In this document: positions 9,773 through 21,609 of the stretch, in pieces | Position numbering within the stretch: the first letter of the stretch is position 1 | How the letters are laid out: each line of letters opens with the position of its first letter | Assembly (NCBI GenBank): GCA_963556195.1 | Contig: OY744528.1 | Span: 54,256,060-54,320,059, forward strand | DNA length: 64,000 nt | Origin: Sepiola atlantica | Lineage: Eukaryota > Mollusca > Cephalopoda > Sepiida > Sepiolidae | Direction: 5' to 3' | The notes under the pieces: generated by a model | The model's database searches: none | What the model was told of the DNA's origin: nothing | Seen by the model: only the letters and a program-made list of their open reading frames with translations | Program-made: the position numbers and the translations under genes

Positions 9773-10275
9773 CCTGGAAGGATGATATCATACTGAACGA
9801 ACATATTCTACGCTTATCCGCAAAGGAGGAGGTAATGCCTGAGAGCATAATATAATGACGAACGCCTCCACCCCCACCCACTCCAAAAAGTAGGAGATAA
9901 TTCCTGGGAGGATGATATCATGACAACAGAAAAGATAGTACACAATGTAGGGATAAGATAATCATGGAAGCATGGTATCATGAAGAACAAAACATATACT
10001 ATACTGCCCTGCAAAAGAGGAGGTAATACCTGGGAGAATCGGACCATAAAAGAAGAAGGCAATGCCTGTGAGTATGGTATCATGGAAACAGAACTAAACT
10101 AGCCCACCCACCCACCCCAAAAAACGATGGATAATGCTCTCATGACACCAGAACAAATACTATATTATGTCTTCCCTCAAAGGAGGATGTAATACCTGGG
10201 AGGATTACCGGAACCCTCTTAAAAACGGAGGAGGTAATTCCTGGGAGAACGGTCTTTTTACAACAGAACCGATAT
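9773..10275. repeat. degenerate tandem array with GGAGGTAATNCCTGGGAG motif
   Basis: About seven units of roughly 60-75 bp each contain GGAGGTAAT-CCTGGGAG, a GATATCATGA-like segment and an ACAGAACAGATACTA-like segment. The same array in reverse orientation lies at 50520-50995, and both arrays abut a CTAG hairpin, so they are parts of two copies of one element. Units are too diverged for a precise period by eye. Confidence 0.75.
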
Positions 10276-11551
10276 TAAACTATCCTCCACTCAGTTAAAA
10301 GATAATACAATAATAGATTAAATCTACATAATCGACAACAACGGGCTGGCGTGGGACAGGGAGAGACGAATGGTGTTTCTTGCAATCCTGGCCATAGCGC
10401 AAATGGTGGTGTGGACGTTGCATATGAAAAATGACTAAGGAGTTGAATGTTTTGCTGATCAGGATCTGATCGCTTTTTCCAAGCACCAGCAAAAAACAAA
10501 GATCAGATGTACTAGAAAAAGATTACATTTCTTTGTTTTTGAAAAAAGATGGATACAAGTAGCAAGCCTGTGTGTACGAAAAGGAGTCAAGTATGGGTGC
10601 GTGTTCCCTGTCTGAGCATGGTGCATGCTGTTCCTGGTCTGGTCAGACACCAGCCCTTCAGATAAGTTTAGCCTCTTAGCTAGTCGATTGAATCAGTTAC
10701 TCCCACCCCTTGGTAATAGAAATCCTCCAATATGCCCACTCCCAACTTTCAATTTTTTGTCCTCGGCCTCCCTCAATTTGCATTTATCTTGAAAGGACAC
10801 CACCAACTCTCCAAACTCCATCCCCCATTTTCTTTTTTCTCCCACTTAGATCACACTCTCATTTAGAGATTGACCTGCTTGCTTTTGGTTGTGGACAAAC
10901 TGCAAAACAGTGGGCAGTCTAATATTTAGAAAGGGTTGGGAGGGTCTTACTAACCGGTTTTTGCTTTTCTTTCTACCACTCCCCATCATACTACTCCAAT
11001 GTATATATAACCATATTTATAAAAAATAAAAAATTTCAAACCAATTTGTAGGACGGACCGTCGAGTAAATGTGGTATTGTGGTAACTGAGATTAATCTAG
11101 TTAAGAGTAGGATAGACATTTTTATCACTTTAGATCAAGGATAACCAACGACACCCATTTTTCCCACACTTTTGATTGCCTTGTACCTAATTTGTTTTTA
11201 ATGTAAATTTTTAATATTTTCTGCAAATAAATCATTCATAGTGTATTATCTGTTCTCGGCATCCCAGCAACATCAGACGTTTTATTATCGACGAAAAGAT
11301 TCTGTATATATAAGAAAATATGACAATGCAAAATTACAACTATATATTACAGAATATTAATATATTATAAGCTATTTATAAAATAAATATGCAAATTATG
11401 AAGCCATAAATGTGTTTGAGGGTATTTGCAGTTTCCATATATATACTATATTCAAAAGTTAATGTTGTATCATAAAATTGAATAAGCACAACCTGTTTTG
11501 ATGTTAGGATAGATTGAAACATCTTTGGTATTTATTCATATATAAAATAAA
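10276..11551. other. non-coding stretch, nothing recognised
   Basis: Mixed composition with poly-pyrimidine parts around 10800-10850. No protein similarity or RNA fold was recognised on either strand. It may be internal sequence of the Helitron-like element that starts at 9733. Confidence 0.45.
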
Positions 11552-11576
11552 ATATATATATATATATATATATAGT

Positions 11577-11686
11577 TGAGATTTGTTGTTGTTTTCTAGA
11601 CTACAGACAATGTGGTCGTAGGTTCAAATCTTGCCAAAACCACACTGAAAATCGGTAGACAGTGTAACACATATGTATGTGGATGT

Positions 11687-11687
<1 letters not shown>
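11577..11687 (+). repeat. possible SINE fragment with B-box-like motif
   Basis: GGTTCAAATC (about 11631-11640) within GTAGGTTCAAATCTTGCC matches the tRNA B box. No clear A box precedes it. The piece is bounded by (TA)n tracts at 11551-11575 and 11688-11733. It could be a truncated tRNA-derived SINE or chance. Confidence 0.35.
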
Positions 11688-11734
<47 letters not shown>

Positions 11735-11735
<1 letters not shown>

Positions 11736-11770
11736 TAGCAGGACCCGTGTCCTGGCGTTGCATGGGTGAA
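11735..11770 (-). mobile_element. Helitron-like 3' terminus (inverted)
   Basis: On the minus strand the sequence ends ACCCATGCAACG...CACGGGTCCTGCTAG: a GC-rich hairpin (ACCC.TG against CA.GGGT) shortly before a terminal CTAG, the layout of Helitron 3' ends. The + strand neighbour is (TA)n. A possible matching 5' end in the same orientation is at about 20145, which would make an 8.4-kb region with the LINE at 13.9-19.2 kb nested in it. Confidence 0.5.
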
Positions 11771-12689
11771 ATATTAAAGAATGATAAACTATAAAAAAAA
11801 TATCTGCAAAAAAGAAATTTCCTAAAATATATTTTTTATACAATAAAATGAAGTGTGAGAACAATATTTAATGTTTTAGGATACATTTTTTGCCCCCCCC
11901 CCCATTCAAACTTAAAATAAAACTTTGTTTAGGGTTATGTTAGGATAAAAACAAAGCAGTTCAGTTCGTGTTATGTAGATTTTTCGGTAAAATTCATTAT
12001 CAACACTTTTACTTAACCAAACACGGGTATTTTCCATCATGGTCGATTTTTTGTGTCGATCAATCTTAGAAGAGATAAAATAGTGATGGAATGTGTAAAA
12101 ATAAGTAAATATCAGATTTTCAACTAAGAGTAAAAAAGAATTAGTAAGTTTAATGAAAATAAGCGTAAAAGTTTAAATATTTGGAAAAAAAGGAAATAAA
12201 TGAGCTACTACGATGAGTGTGATAGTACAATAGTGTTGATTTTTTTACAAATAATAAGGAAAGAAGTTTTTAGTACTAAAATGTACACAGTTTTATGAGG
12301 GACTTTACGTATCTTGAAAAAAAAATACCCGGGTGAATATATAAAGAGTTTAAAAATCACCACAAATAAGAGCATTATTAGAGGAATTTAATTCATTCTT
12401 GCATACATTTTTGTATAAGAAAAGTCATGTTAAATATCAGTATTATTTCCATAATGGAAGCATAAAACTCTGGAAAAAAAGTAAGTCGGGAAAAAATAGG
12501 GATATTCATTCGTGGCCTACTTCACCCTAGGGGGCTAGTCTAATACATTTTCATTAATTCCGCTGTGTTTATTGTTTTTCTGGTATAAATATGTTTATTT
12601 ATTTTTTAACGAAAAATACGAACTAATAATCCTAATTTTTTATAATTGAAGTATTTTAGAACAAAATTCGCTCGAATGAAAAAGATAAC
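11771..12689. other. AT-rich stretch, possibly Helitron interior
   Basis: No coding or RNA feature was recognised. Short poly-C and poly-A runs occur. If the termini at 11735 and 20145 belong together this is internal sequence of that element. Confidence 0.4.
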
Positions 12690-12862
12690 GTTTCCAAATA
12701 AGACTTCCAGAGGTGTTTTCGGCAGTGGATGGATCGGTGGGCTAAGTGTGTGCAAGCACGAGGGGCTGACTTTGAAAGAGATTAGGGTCCCAACTCCGTC
12801 ACATATTTGAAATATTTTTTCTGGCCTAAGGTCGCATACGTTTTAAACAGGCCTCGTATATA
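12690..12862 (+). mobile_element. mariner end fragment (second copy)
   Basis: The stretch from CAGAGGTGTTTTCGGCAGTG through AGGTCGCATACGTTTTAAAC to ACAGGCCTCGTA is the reverse complement of the 8632-8800 part of the mariner, on the + strand. It ends exactly at TA with the terminal motif. The other end and most of the transposase are missing. Comparing this copy with the first gives a better consensus of the terminus. Confidence 0.85.
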
Positions 12863-13937
12863 TATATTCTAGCAAACATAACTCAATCCTAGAACTAAAG
12901 AAGTGTTTATAATGTATTTTATGTCATGACAGTATATAGGAAAAAAACTTAAAGAAACAAACGTTGATTTCACTCAGCTATTGTATAATAATAGATGTTC
13001 ATGTATGTGCACAGATATAAAACAATACAAATTCACATATATTACAAGAATTCTGTGTATGATTTTTACATATATATAGTGTTGTAACCCTGTTTAGGGG
13101 CCGAAATGAAGATACAGAACACGAGGTTAGGTAAACAATATATATTGAAGAAAAGATATGTACATTCCTGACTGCCAGGGTAGACTGGAGTTCAATCCAA
13201 TTAATATTTATTCATAAAGAAAAACATTTATGAAATGCGGCACAAGGCCAAAAAGGGGGAGGGGAAAGGTTCGGTGTTCACTAACAAATTTAACTAATCT
13301 AACTTATCTAGCTTCATTCAGGACCATGATTCACCAAAATACCGCATTTATACTATACATCCTTCTCCAATCACCAAAAGAATGTGCACCATGAAAATCC
13401 TACTTAAAACACATATATGTAAAATATGCAACGGGGGGGGGGGGGGGGTATGATAATAAAAATAATATGTACAATATATATATATGAGTATTATTTACAA
13501 TGAAAAAGGCAATTAGTAAAAAGACCCCCCCCCATATCACTAAACTGTGGCAGATACTCAGATTTGCCAGTCGAAATCGAAAATCAAAAAAAAAGGGGGG
13601 GGGGGTGACGCAGGCCTCAAATGCTTTATTCACCAACACCACCTTCGAAAATATCGAAGGGAGACCTGCATCTCTGGCAAATCAAGCGCTCTGTCACCTA
13701 GTTGGGGACGGGATGGGGAGTTATGAACTTAATTGAGGTAAAAAAAGAATAAATAAATAAAAAATAAATAAATAAATAGATTTGGGAAGGGAAAAGGACG
13801 AAAATAAAAAGGGACCATAATGAACTCATTCATACATTAGCTAAGTTATGAACTAAAATTAACAGAAAACATGTCTTTTAGTTAACTTATAACTGGGTCA
13901 TAATCGAAGTTCGTTTTTGCAACCCAATATCCTGTAC
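12863..13937. other. non-coding stretch downstream of the L1-Tx1 LINE
   Basis: It contains G-runs (13434-13448, 13596-13605), an AAATA-rich patch (13748-13781) and AT-rich DNA. Part of it is probably the 3' untranslated region of the minus-strand LINE, but no poly-A junction or duplicated target site could be fixed by eye. Confidence 0.4.
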
Positions 13938-16900
13938 CTAAGGTACGTCTAAATACCACTCTATTCTAGCTCCTGTCACTCTATACAGTCGCGCACCTCT
14001 CACCCACCTTTCACCAAAATCTGCCGAAGAGAGTCTAACCCTCTCGGCACTAATGCGAGCTTTCAGGTAATATTTTAAAATCGTAATACGGTCGAGAGAA
14101 GTATAGGTATCAGCTCCGTAGACTGCCTTCATACGAGTTTTCCGTATCGCGTCTCTCATAACGGCTAGTATGCTTAAGAACACAAAACGTCTCAGCCTAT
14201 CTGTTGTCAGAACCCAGTTGCTACATACATTGATAAGTTCCACGTCAAAAGATGATACGTTAAGTATGCGAACCATGAGACCTGTAACAAGCCTAATCAG
14301 CGGCACAACAATGCGGCAATAAAAGAAGGCGTGACTCACGGTCACCGCATCTAACACAAGTCGGTGAACTCACCAACCAGCTGAATGAAGCTTCTTACCG
14401 AACCAGAAAGCATTTCTTATCATCAGCCAGGTTAGCGTTGCCTTGTCATTATCAAAGCACCGTAACCCAGGCGCCCAAGGTCAGATTGAGCATAGCTCCC
14501 TCCTTGCAAAGCGAGCCCCTCAATCTTGTCATCTCGAACATTCCGCCCTCACCATAACCCGATATAATGCCTTTCGGGACAACAGCAGGATGTCAGAGAG
14601 TCTTTCTTTCACCCTTAAGAAGAACTTCAAAGCGTGTCTATGTTTGCGATAAAAGGAACACTCGCCTTGGGGCAACCTGTGTGCCTCCCCCTCATCCAAG
14701 TGCACACTTTTTAAAGTCAGAAAGGCTATCTTAGTGTCTTCCTTCCAGAAGCAACCGTTTTCCTCAGTTTGTGAACTCATTCGATCTAGATAAAAAAGCC
14801 GAAGTGTATGACGTCGAATCTCGACGTTTGGCATACCCAGACCGCCTTCAGAAGGATGGAGATAACAAATCTCATGACAGACCATAGAGGCCTTACCAAG
14901 CCACAAAAACTTGAACAGAGCCCACTGCATCTCCAGCAGTGTATCCGACGGGAGTGGAAGCACTGATAATCGATATAGGATAATTGGATAAAAAGCAGCA
15001 CACCTCCGCTCTCCCCTTTAATGAAAGATTTCTACGGATCCACAAACCAGCTGCTTCCAATACTTCCGACTAATTTTTCTCCAGCTGAAGATCAGGACCA
15101 AACCAGACGCTGAGTAGCTTGCAAGGCCCGTCAATCCAGCTCAAGGGTACCTGCAGGAATACATCCCTTCAGGCACCAATGCACAAGCCCACAGACTTGT
15201 CACAGTTAATTTTGGCCCCTGTTATCGTTTCATACATTCTGATTTCTCTATCAATGACACTAATCTCGGCACTGCTCGTTACAAGCACAGTCAAGTTGTC
15301 GGCAAAGGCAGAGTACTTAAACGTGGTGCAAGCACCTGTCAAAGTAATCCCATTTAGGACCGGATTCACCCTTAGCCTGTGAAGGAAAGGTTTTAACACA
15401 AGCACATAGAGCATCGTTGAAAGCGGACATCCCTGACGAAGAGATCTGGATAATCTGAAGGGCTCAGACCTCAGACCATTCACCTCCATTCGCACACCGG
15501 GGTTTGCATACAAGAGGCGAATCCAAGAGCGAAATTGTAGGCCAAAACCGGCCGCAGACAAAACAGCCTCCAAGTAACAATGGTCCACCCTATCGAATGC
15601 TTTGGACTGATCTAAATTGATTAGCACAGCTTCTGTGTCGAGTTTATCTATGATCAGGTGTATTGAGTACAAATTATCCTGAATGGTCCGACCCTTTACA
15701 GCACAAGTCTGTTCGGGGCTAATTAGACCAGCCAAAACAAGCTGCAATCGATTGGCTAAGATCTTGCCCAAAATCTTTAACTCAACATTTCGAATCATAA
15801 AGCGCCGAAGATTATCTAACCCATCCCCACTATTTTTGCTTTTGAGTATCAACTTCACTATACCCATGGTCAAGTACTGGGGAATAGTCCCATTCCTAAA
15901 CTACGAGTTAAATAAAACTCTCAGCAAGGGAACAAAAATGTGCGACATGCTCAAATACACCTCGTAGGCAAACCATCAATCCCAGGAGACTTGTTAAGGC
16001 CTACCCGCCTTAAGGCTTCCTGAACTTCTTCCTCTACTATGCAACCTTTGCACCTAGCTGCTTCGGTCGCCTCAAGACGAGAAAAGTCAGCTAAATAGGG
16101 GTCGAATTGTGCTAATGACAGACTGGGTTCTCTGGTAAAAAGATCTTGGAAATGAGAACGAAACGCCTCCAGAATACTTTCGTTTGTGGTCACGAGACGC
16201 CCATCCAGCAATGAAACACGTGCGATATGCCGATCAGCAGCTTGTCGACATTCCTCTGCATGCAATTCAGCGGCCATACTTGTTGTTTCTTGAGGCATTC
16301 TCTTTAGCCTAGCTCTAATCACTAAAGCTTGGTGCTCTTTCATAGCCACAGATGAAAGCTTTTTTTAATTATAGTAACTTTAATCTAATCTAGAATCTAG
16401 TGCCACTTTAGCTGTTAGTTTGAGTCGTCGGCTAAAATCGGCAGTAAAGGACCTAATTACCTTCTTAAAGTGAACCCACTTCCTATTCCCAATTACAGCC
16501 CCCATCAATTCCTGCTGTAAGGTTAGTAATAGCTGTTCTTGGTAGCCCTTTACATCGAACAACGAAGTGTTGAGCTTCCAGTACCCAGCCAATCTAAGCT
16601 TAGGTCTATCTAAGTTTACTCGAACTCGAACAAGTCTATGATCCGAGTAAACTATATTATGAAAACTTGTATATTCTACGTCGACTCTGCTAATTAAGAA
16701 CCGGTCAATATAACTCGAAAGTTGTACCGAACCGGAGCCGCGCCTTGCTGTCCAAGTTCATACTCTATCACGGGGCTTTTCATTCCGGAATTTATCGATA
16801 AGATCAAACTTATCAAGAAACTCACGAAATGCCTTAGCATCCTGGTTTGGGTTAGTACCCCTAGAACGATTACCCAAGCGATCTAAATCGGGATCCAGGA

Positions 16901-17327
16901 CCGTGTTCCAGTCTCCTGCTAAAATAACTGTCCGAGAAGTATTCATGAACTGCACGATTTGTCGAAAAAAAGGAGGACGCTCAGTGTGGCTATTTGGCGC
17001 ATAAACCCCAATTAATCGAAATGCCTTATCGTTTATGGTAACATCCAGAAAGCAAAGCCTTCCTTCCAAATCCATGAAGCAAGGAACACACGACGCATCT
17101 AAAGTACGCTTTACTAGCCAGGAAACTCCCCTCGAGCGAGAATCGAAGTACGCTGAATAGACAAGAAAATCCCTAGTCAGCACACCCAGATAATCACTTG
17201 GAATTAAGTGGGTCTCCTGAATACAGCATATATCCACTCCAAGTTGCTGACGGTCTTGTCAAACTCAAATTTTGCGAGAACCGGCCCTCAACCTCCGGAC
17301 ATTCATGCTAGCTAGATTGAGAGACAT
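13938..17327 (-). pseudogene. LINE ORF2: endonuclease and reverse transcriptase, broken
   Basis: The start is the ATG at 17327 (MSLNLASMNVRRLRAG), stopping after about 20 codons at a TGA. The endonuclease resumes at about 17237 with CIQETH, GVYAPN and GDWNTVLD. The linker follows at 16592-16380, then 16349-15951 with EEVQEALRRVGLNKSPGIDG, a frameshift, then the RT (15873-15169) with QTCAVKGRTIQDN, INLDQSKAFDRVDH (motif A aspartate present) and LRQGCPLST. Motif C reads FADN instead of FADD, which loses the second catalytic aspartate. Thumb-like and C-terminal pieces at 14963-14529 (EGGLGMPN) and 14357-13938 (VSHAFFYC) complete it. About 1130 codons in all, the usual size for the family. Confidence 0.9.
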
Positions 17328-17336
17328 TGTGGTACT

Positions 17337-17654
17337 TTAGGGTTGGGTTCCAGAAACGAACATTGATGGTGTCAAGATGCCGCCAGCCTTTCCCATAGAA
17401 TAAGAGCCCATCTCAGTGGTGATGACACTATCCTGGGACAAGCCGCCGACATCTAGGGGGAAGATTAATTTAGCTGCTCGATATATGGATGGGTGTAATA
17501 AAACGGGGACCCTCCCAAAACATAGTTTTCTTAAATTACGTAAATTGGAATTTTTATAAATAGCTAATGGTGGTGATATGTCGTAAGTGATGTTTGCTTC
17601 CTCCAGCATTCGCCACATTGGTTTGGCCTCCTCTCTTCTCCGTATAACGGTCAA
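17337..17654 (-). pseudogene. LINE inter-ORF or ORF1 C-terminal segment
   Basis: An open minus-strand stretch of 105 codons between the zinc-knuckle ORF and ORF2. It has RRREEAKPMWRML and LIFPLDVGG. A homologous stretch is visible in the other L1-Tx1 copy at about 49970-50170, where CCGCCGATGTCCAGGGGAAA matches CCGCCGACATCTAGGGGGAA here, so it is a genuine part of the element. Its role is unknown; it may be the C-terminal part of ORF1. Confidence 0.6.
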
Positions 17655-18275
17655 AATTTGGGGTGCATTTGGGAAGTTGTATGTGTTTTAAACTGCCTTG
17701 CCATCCACCACTGTGAACGCAAGCATTTTTGTAAGGTCGACGAGGTTATGTCCTCATGCCCTTGTGACTATTTCGGTCAATATTCTACAAATATCCTCTC
17801 CGGGGAAGAAAAGTTGACGTTTCTTCCCTTTTCCTTTGGCAAGGGCAGTTAGTTCACTCATTTGGGGCGGTGGAGGGGAGATGTTGAGGTCTGTTTTCAT
17901 GGGAGAGTGAGAGGGAGTGGGTTTAAGGGTGTGTTTGAGGAATGGGGACGGGGGAGAGAGCACTGGTGTGTTTTGGGGGGAAGCAGGCGGTGTATTTCTT
18001 CAGGTCAGTTGGGGAGAGACGAACAGAGAGGGCCTTGAGGAGACAGTTCTATTTTTGGGGGGAGCTAGGCTTTTCTTTTATGGGAGAAGTGACTGAAGGC
18101 GGCATTTTGTGGGGTGATTTTGATTTGCAGGTAAGGAAACGAGTGCTGTTGTGGGTGTATATTTGGGGCTGGGCTTAGAGGTCACTTTGCTGGTCTGAGC
18201 TTTGGTGAGAGAGTAAGGGCCTGCTTCTCTTAGTTTTTTATTTAGATCCTTGGACATCTTGTACTCCTCCTCCTC
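17655..18275 (-). other. LINE interior, no readable frame
   Basis: It lies between the zinc-knuckle part of ORF1 and the 17337-17654 segment. The + strand is G-rich and the minus strand C/T/P-rich, with only low-complexity proline- and serine-rich frames. It is probably the decayed remainder of ORF1. Confidence 0.45.
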
Positions 18276-19215
18276 CTACTCCTCCTCTTCCTCTTTCCTC
18301 ATCTGTTCCAGGGCGAGTCTTCCAGGTGTTTTTTTCCTCGTCACTAGCATCCATTTGCCTTCTTTGTCATCTGGTTGGACAAGGGGAGGGTAATCTGTTT
18401 CCTTTTCTGGAGATTTAAAGGGGGGATCAACTCGTAAGTGGGCAACCTTATGGCCTAAATGTTCGCCTACTTTATTTTTTGGGTTGTTCGTAGGCCCTCT
18501 TGGCTTCCTCTCAGGGCAGTCGAAAGTTAAGTGTCCCATGGCACTGCATGTCCAGCAGGCTGGCCTTCTTTCTGTGACAATAACGGGCAGCTTCTCATCC
18601 CCTACCTCCAGGTAGTAAGGTATTTCTGTAAATTCCATGCGATCAATAAGGATGTCAAAATTACAGATGGAAAGATATTGATCGCAAGATTTTTGACAGA
18701 AATGCTCCGATGTGTTCCTCTTCAATGTAGAAGGGGGCATGGAATACGGATATGGTGGTTCTTCGACGACCCAGGTGCTCCATACGAAGTATATAATCCT
18801 GGGTGATTATCTCTTTTCTTGAAAGTTTCAAACATTCGTCTTCGGATGAAAAAAGTGTGGACTAGTTATTGTAACCGCAAGTCTTTATAATTTTAACTGG
18901 TCTATGACCCACCAAAGCTAAAAGTTTGGTTATTATTTCCACAGAGGCTCTTGTTGCTTTCTTTGTCCTCTTGTCTACCACAAACATCGTAAGAGTCTTT
19001 TTTTGGATTTCTTCTAACTTCGACAGGTCGATAATAAGTCCAGTGTCGGTAATTTTGGTCTTGTATATGTCCATTTTGGCTCGGAATTCCTCCATATGGA
19101 TTTGAACAGTCGGGGGTTTAGTCCAGCCCGGCGTACCTGGTTGGGGGGGGGGGGGGGGGGGTAACGACCCCATTTCTTTCTCCTTAGGCACAGGGCATGG
19201 AGCTGCCATGGCCAA
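18276..19215 (-). pseudogene. LINE ORF1 (nucleic-acid binding, CCHC zinc knuckle), broken
   Basis: The N-terminal part (19215-18862) begins MAMAAPCPVPKEKEMGSLPP and has a proline run made by a (C/G) homopolymer at 19143-19161, a likely slippage point. The C-terminal part (18740-18276) contains CWTCSAMGHLTFDC, a CX2CX4HX4C zinc knuckle, followed by a charged tail rich in K and E. Frameshifts and a stop separate the two parts near 18806-18862. ORF1 proteins of this type bind the element RNA. The zinc knuckle itself looks intact. Confidence 0.8.
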
Positions 19216-19240
19216 TAGGGGAACAACAAAACAGTAAAAA

Positions 19241-20059
19241 AAAAAGTTTTAAAAAAACACGACATAAAAAAGTCTAACTTTAAAAATAGTTCGGCACTAA
19301 TAGAGAGTAACCGAATAACAACAACAATAATAACAATTAACAATAGTATAACGCAATAGAGATTAAACCGACAAAGAAAATAACGCTGGGAGTTGTAATC
19401 GATGAGAATCGCATTACGAGAAGCCTAAATGCTTCCAGTATTTTATTAGGAATGGACGAGGCCAACTGTTCGTCATAGGTACAGCACCATAACATATAAG
19501 CACATGGCTTTACATTTCGAAGCAAAAACATCTTCTTCTCAATAATTAAAGTTTAGTTTGGTATTTTCAAAGTTATTTATTTGATGAAAATATTGATAAA
19601 TATATACGACAAAATTAGTCAAAAGGAAAATGAAAACATTTTTTTTAGGAATAAAGTTTTTTTGTTTGTTTGTTTGTTTATTCGGAACTATATCAAGACG
19701 AAATATCGAAATATATTGGCTCATATTAATTGCTCTAAAATAAAATAAAACCAATAATATCCACTTATATATTAGACTAACATTTCCTGGCGGGATGGAT
19801 AAGAAAATAGAGTTAAAAAAACGTGCGTCACATTAGAAAAGTAACGCAACTCTCTTCCCAGCTGCGTCCCTCTCACTATCGCTTTTACAACTCTGTTAAT
19901 AGAAAGACCTAGTTTCAATTTCCTTTTTTTTACCAAGAAGAATGACATAAAGTAATGTTTTTCTGCCCCCCTCCCCGCACTAATTTGGTCTCTGGTGACC
20001 TCAAGCTAATGAATATTAAAGTACTTTACCATAACCAGCTTGGGATCACACTGAATCAG
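19241..20059. other. AT-rich stretch upstream of the LINE
   Basis: Contains a TTTG run at 19660-19679 and otherwise unremarkable DNA. It may hold the LINE 5' untranslated region (nearest 19240) and interior of the putative enclosing Helitron. No feature is supported. Confidence 0.4.
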
Positions 20060-20152
20060 AATATGTAAGGTCTATAAGTGTATCTGTTGTAGTTTCCGAT
20101 TTTTAACACACACAGACAGGCAGAAATGTGACTTTCCTTTATATAATATATA
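20060..20152 (-). mobile_element. Helitron-like 5' end (inverted)
   Basis: The + strand reads TTTAACACACACAGACAGGC then GTGACTTTCCTTTATATAAT. Its complement is a TATATAAAGGAAAGTC start followed by a GTCTGTGTGTG-like run. In orientation and type it can pair with the CTAG-hairpin end at 11735. Without a consensus library this remains a resemblance. Confidence 0.4.
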
Positions 20153-20559
20153 TTTGTAAATTTCATTTCATTATGTGTATCATTTTAGAATTATTGTTAT
20201 TTTTTAAAAACTGAACTTTATAAATATATAATTGTATGTATCGTTCATCTATACATCTGTGTAATACTATTGCATTCTAAGTATATAAAGTTCCCAATTA
20301 TGGGTTAGGTTATTGCAGTGTTCAGTTTGTGAATTCCTTTGAGTATTACTGTATACGATGCCCTGCCAAGGGAAGAAGATAAGATAAGCTTATGACAAAC
20401 TCTTGAGAATTGAGTCATATCTGTGAGACTAGCTGGCTAACCATCATCTAATAACAAGTGCTATTATTGCATACCTGCACCCAGCATGGCATCTAGGAAA
20501 CAGAATAAGTGTAAAGCTGATTGATACATCCAACATAAGCAAGAAATAAATCTTATTTA

Positions 20560-21590
20560 TAAAGTTGTAGTTCCTGTCTGTTGGTTCTAGGATTTTAAAG
20601 ATAGTCCCCATAAAAGCATATTTTCTAAAACTATATTACACAGGGTACTTTGATAAAGACATTTTATTTTGATCAAAGTGTTTACAACATTATCGTGGTG
20701 TCTGACATCCATAAAAATGGAATACAAAGTTTTACTTTATTTTATTTATAATTTGAAAATAATAGAAATTAAAAAATAAGAATAGGAATGTTAATGAAGG
20801 GTTCAGGGCTTAGAGTAAAAATGCACAAACATTTGATTCCCAAGAAATGCTGACGGTGCCTCAAGAAAGTTAATAACTATAAATTTACTGAAATTTACTT
20901 CAATCTCACGTTACTTACAATCAATGTTAAGTACACCATTGCCCCCACTCCAATCTTATAACATGTAAAGAATAATTTCAAAATGTACTCTGGTATTATG
21001 GGATGGGAACAAAATGGCATAGGTTCACTCATTCAATCTTGGGCAATGTCAGATCTTCCTGCTAGTTGGTATGTAAAGTTGTGGCTCCTTCCTGTTTGTT
21101 TGTTTGTTCTAGAATTTTGAAGATAGACCATATATGTTATATACATTACTCAGTGTACATGGATAAATTTTTTTTTTTGATTAAAGGTCGTACAATATTA
21201 TCAAGGGGTATTTGTTTGTGCTTGACATTCATAAAAAGAAATTCAACTTTTTACTTTCTTTTATTGGAGTTATAATTTGAAAATTATCAAAATTAAAATA
21301 TAATAATATCAATCGTAATATAGGGTTCAGGGTTTGGAGCCAGAGTACACAGAAGTCCTTATTCATTTCCGGTGGATGCTGGGTATGCATTGACTATACA
21401 TTTAACAAAAATATTTCAATTATACTTACATCCCCCACTCAACCAATCAATGATGAGTACATCCTTGGGCCCCACCGCAAAAATTGAATATTATAAAAAA
21501 TAAAAGTAATATGGTGTTATGGGTTGCAAGTAATAAGATTCCTCATTAAATACATAGCAATGCTAGGTCATCTTGCTAGTATTATTGTAT
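20560..21590 (+). repeat. tandem pair of ~500-bp AT-rich repeat units
   Basis: Two diverged copies run 20560-21062 and 21063-21590. Each starts TAAAGTTGT-G/A-GTTCCT...TTCTAG, contains a GACATNCATAAAAA segment, a GGGTTCAGGG segment and a CNATCAATGNTNAGTACA segment, and ends with a TCNTCCTGCTAG or TCATCTTGCTAG motif. The terminal GCTAG recalls the CTAG ends elsewhere. No coding frame spans either unit. Confidence 0.75.
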
Positions 21591-21609
21591 TATTTCATAT
21601 ATTCATATT

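Larger units (their letters stand above)
13938..19240 (-). mobile_element. L1-Tx1-type non-LTR retrotransposon
   Basis: On the minus strand are, in order, an ORF1 with a CCHC zinc knuckle, an AP-type endonuclease, an RT and a C-terminal domain. The endonuclease phrases YSAYFDSRSRGVSWLVKRTL and AGDWNTVLDP, and the RT phrase QTCAVKGRTIQDNLY, resemble the Tx1 branch of the L1 group as found in amphibians and molluscs. Stops and frameshifts interrupt every part. A second, more decayed copy lies at 48698-50340. Confidence 0.88.
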
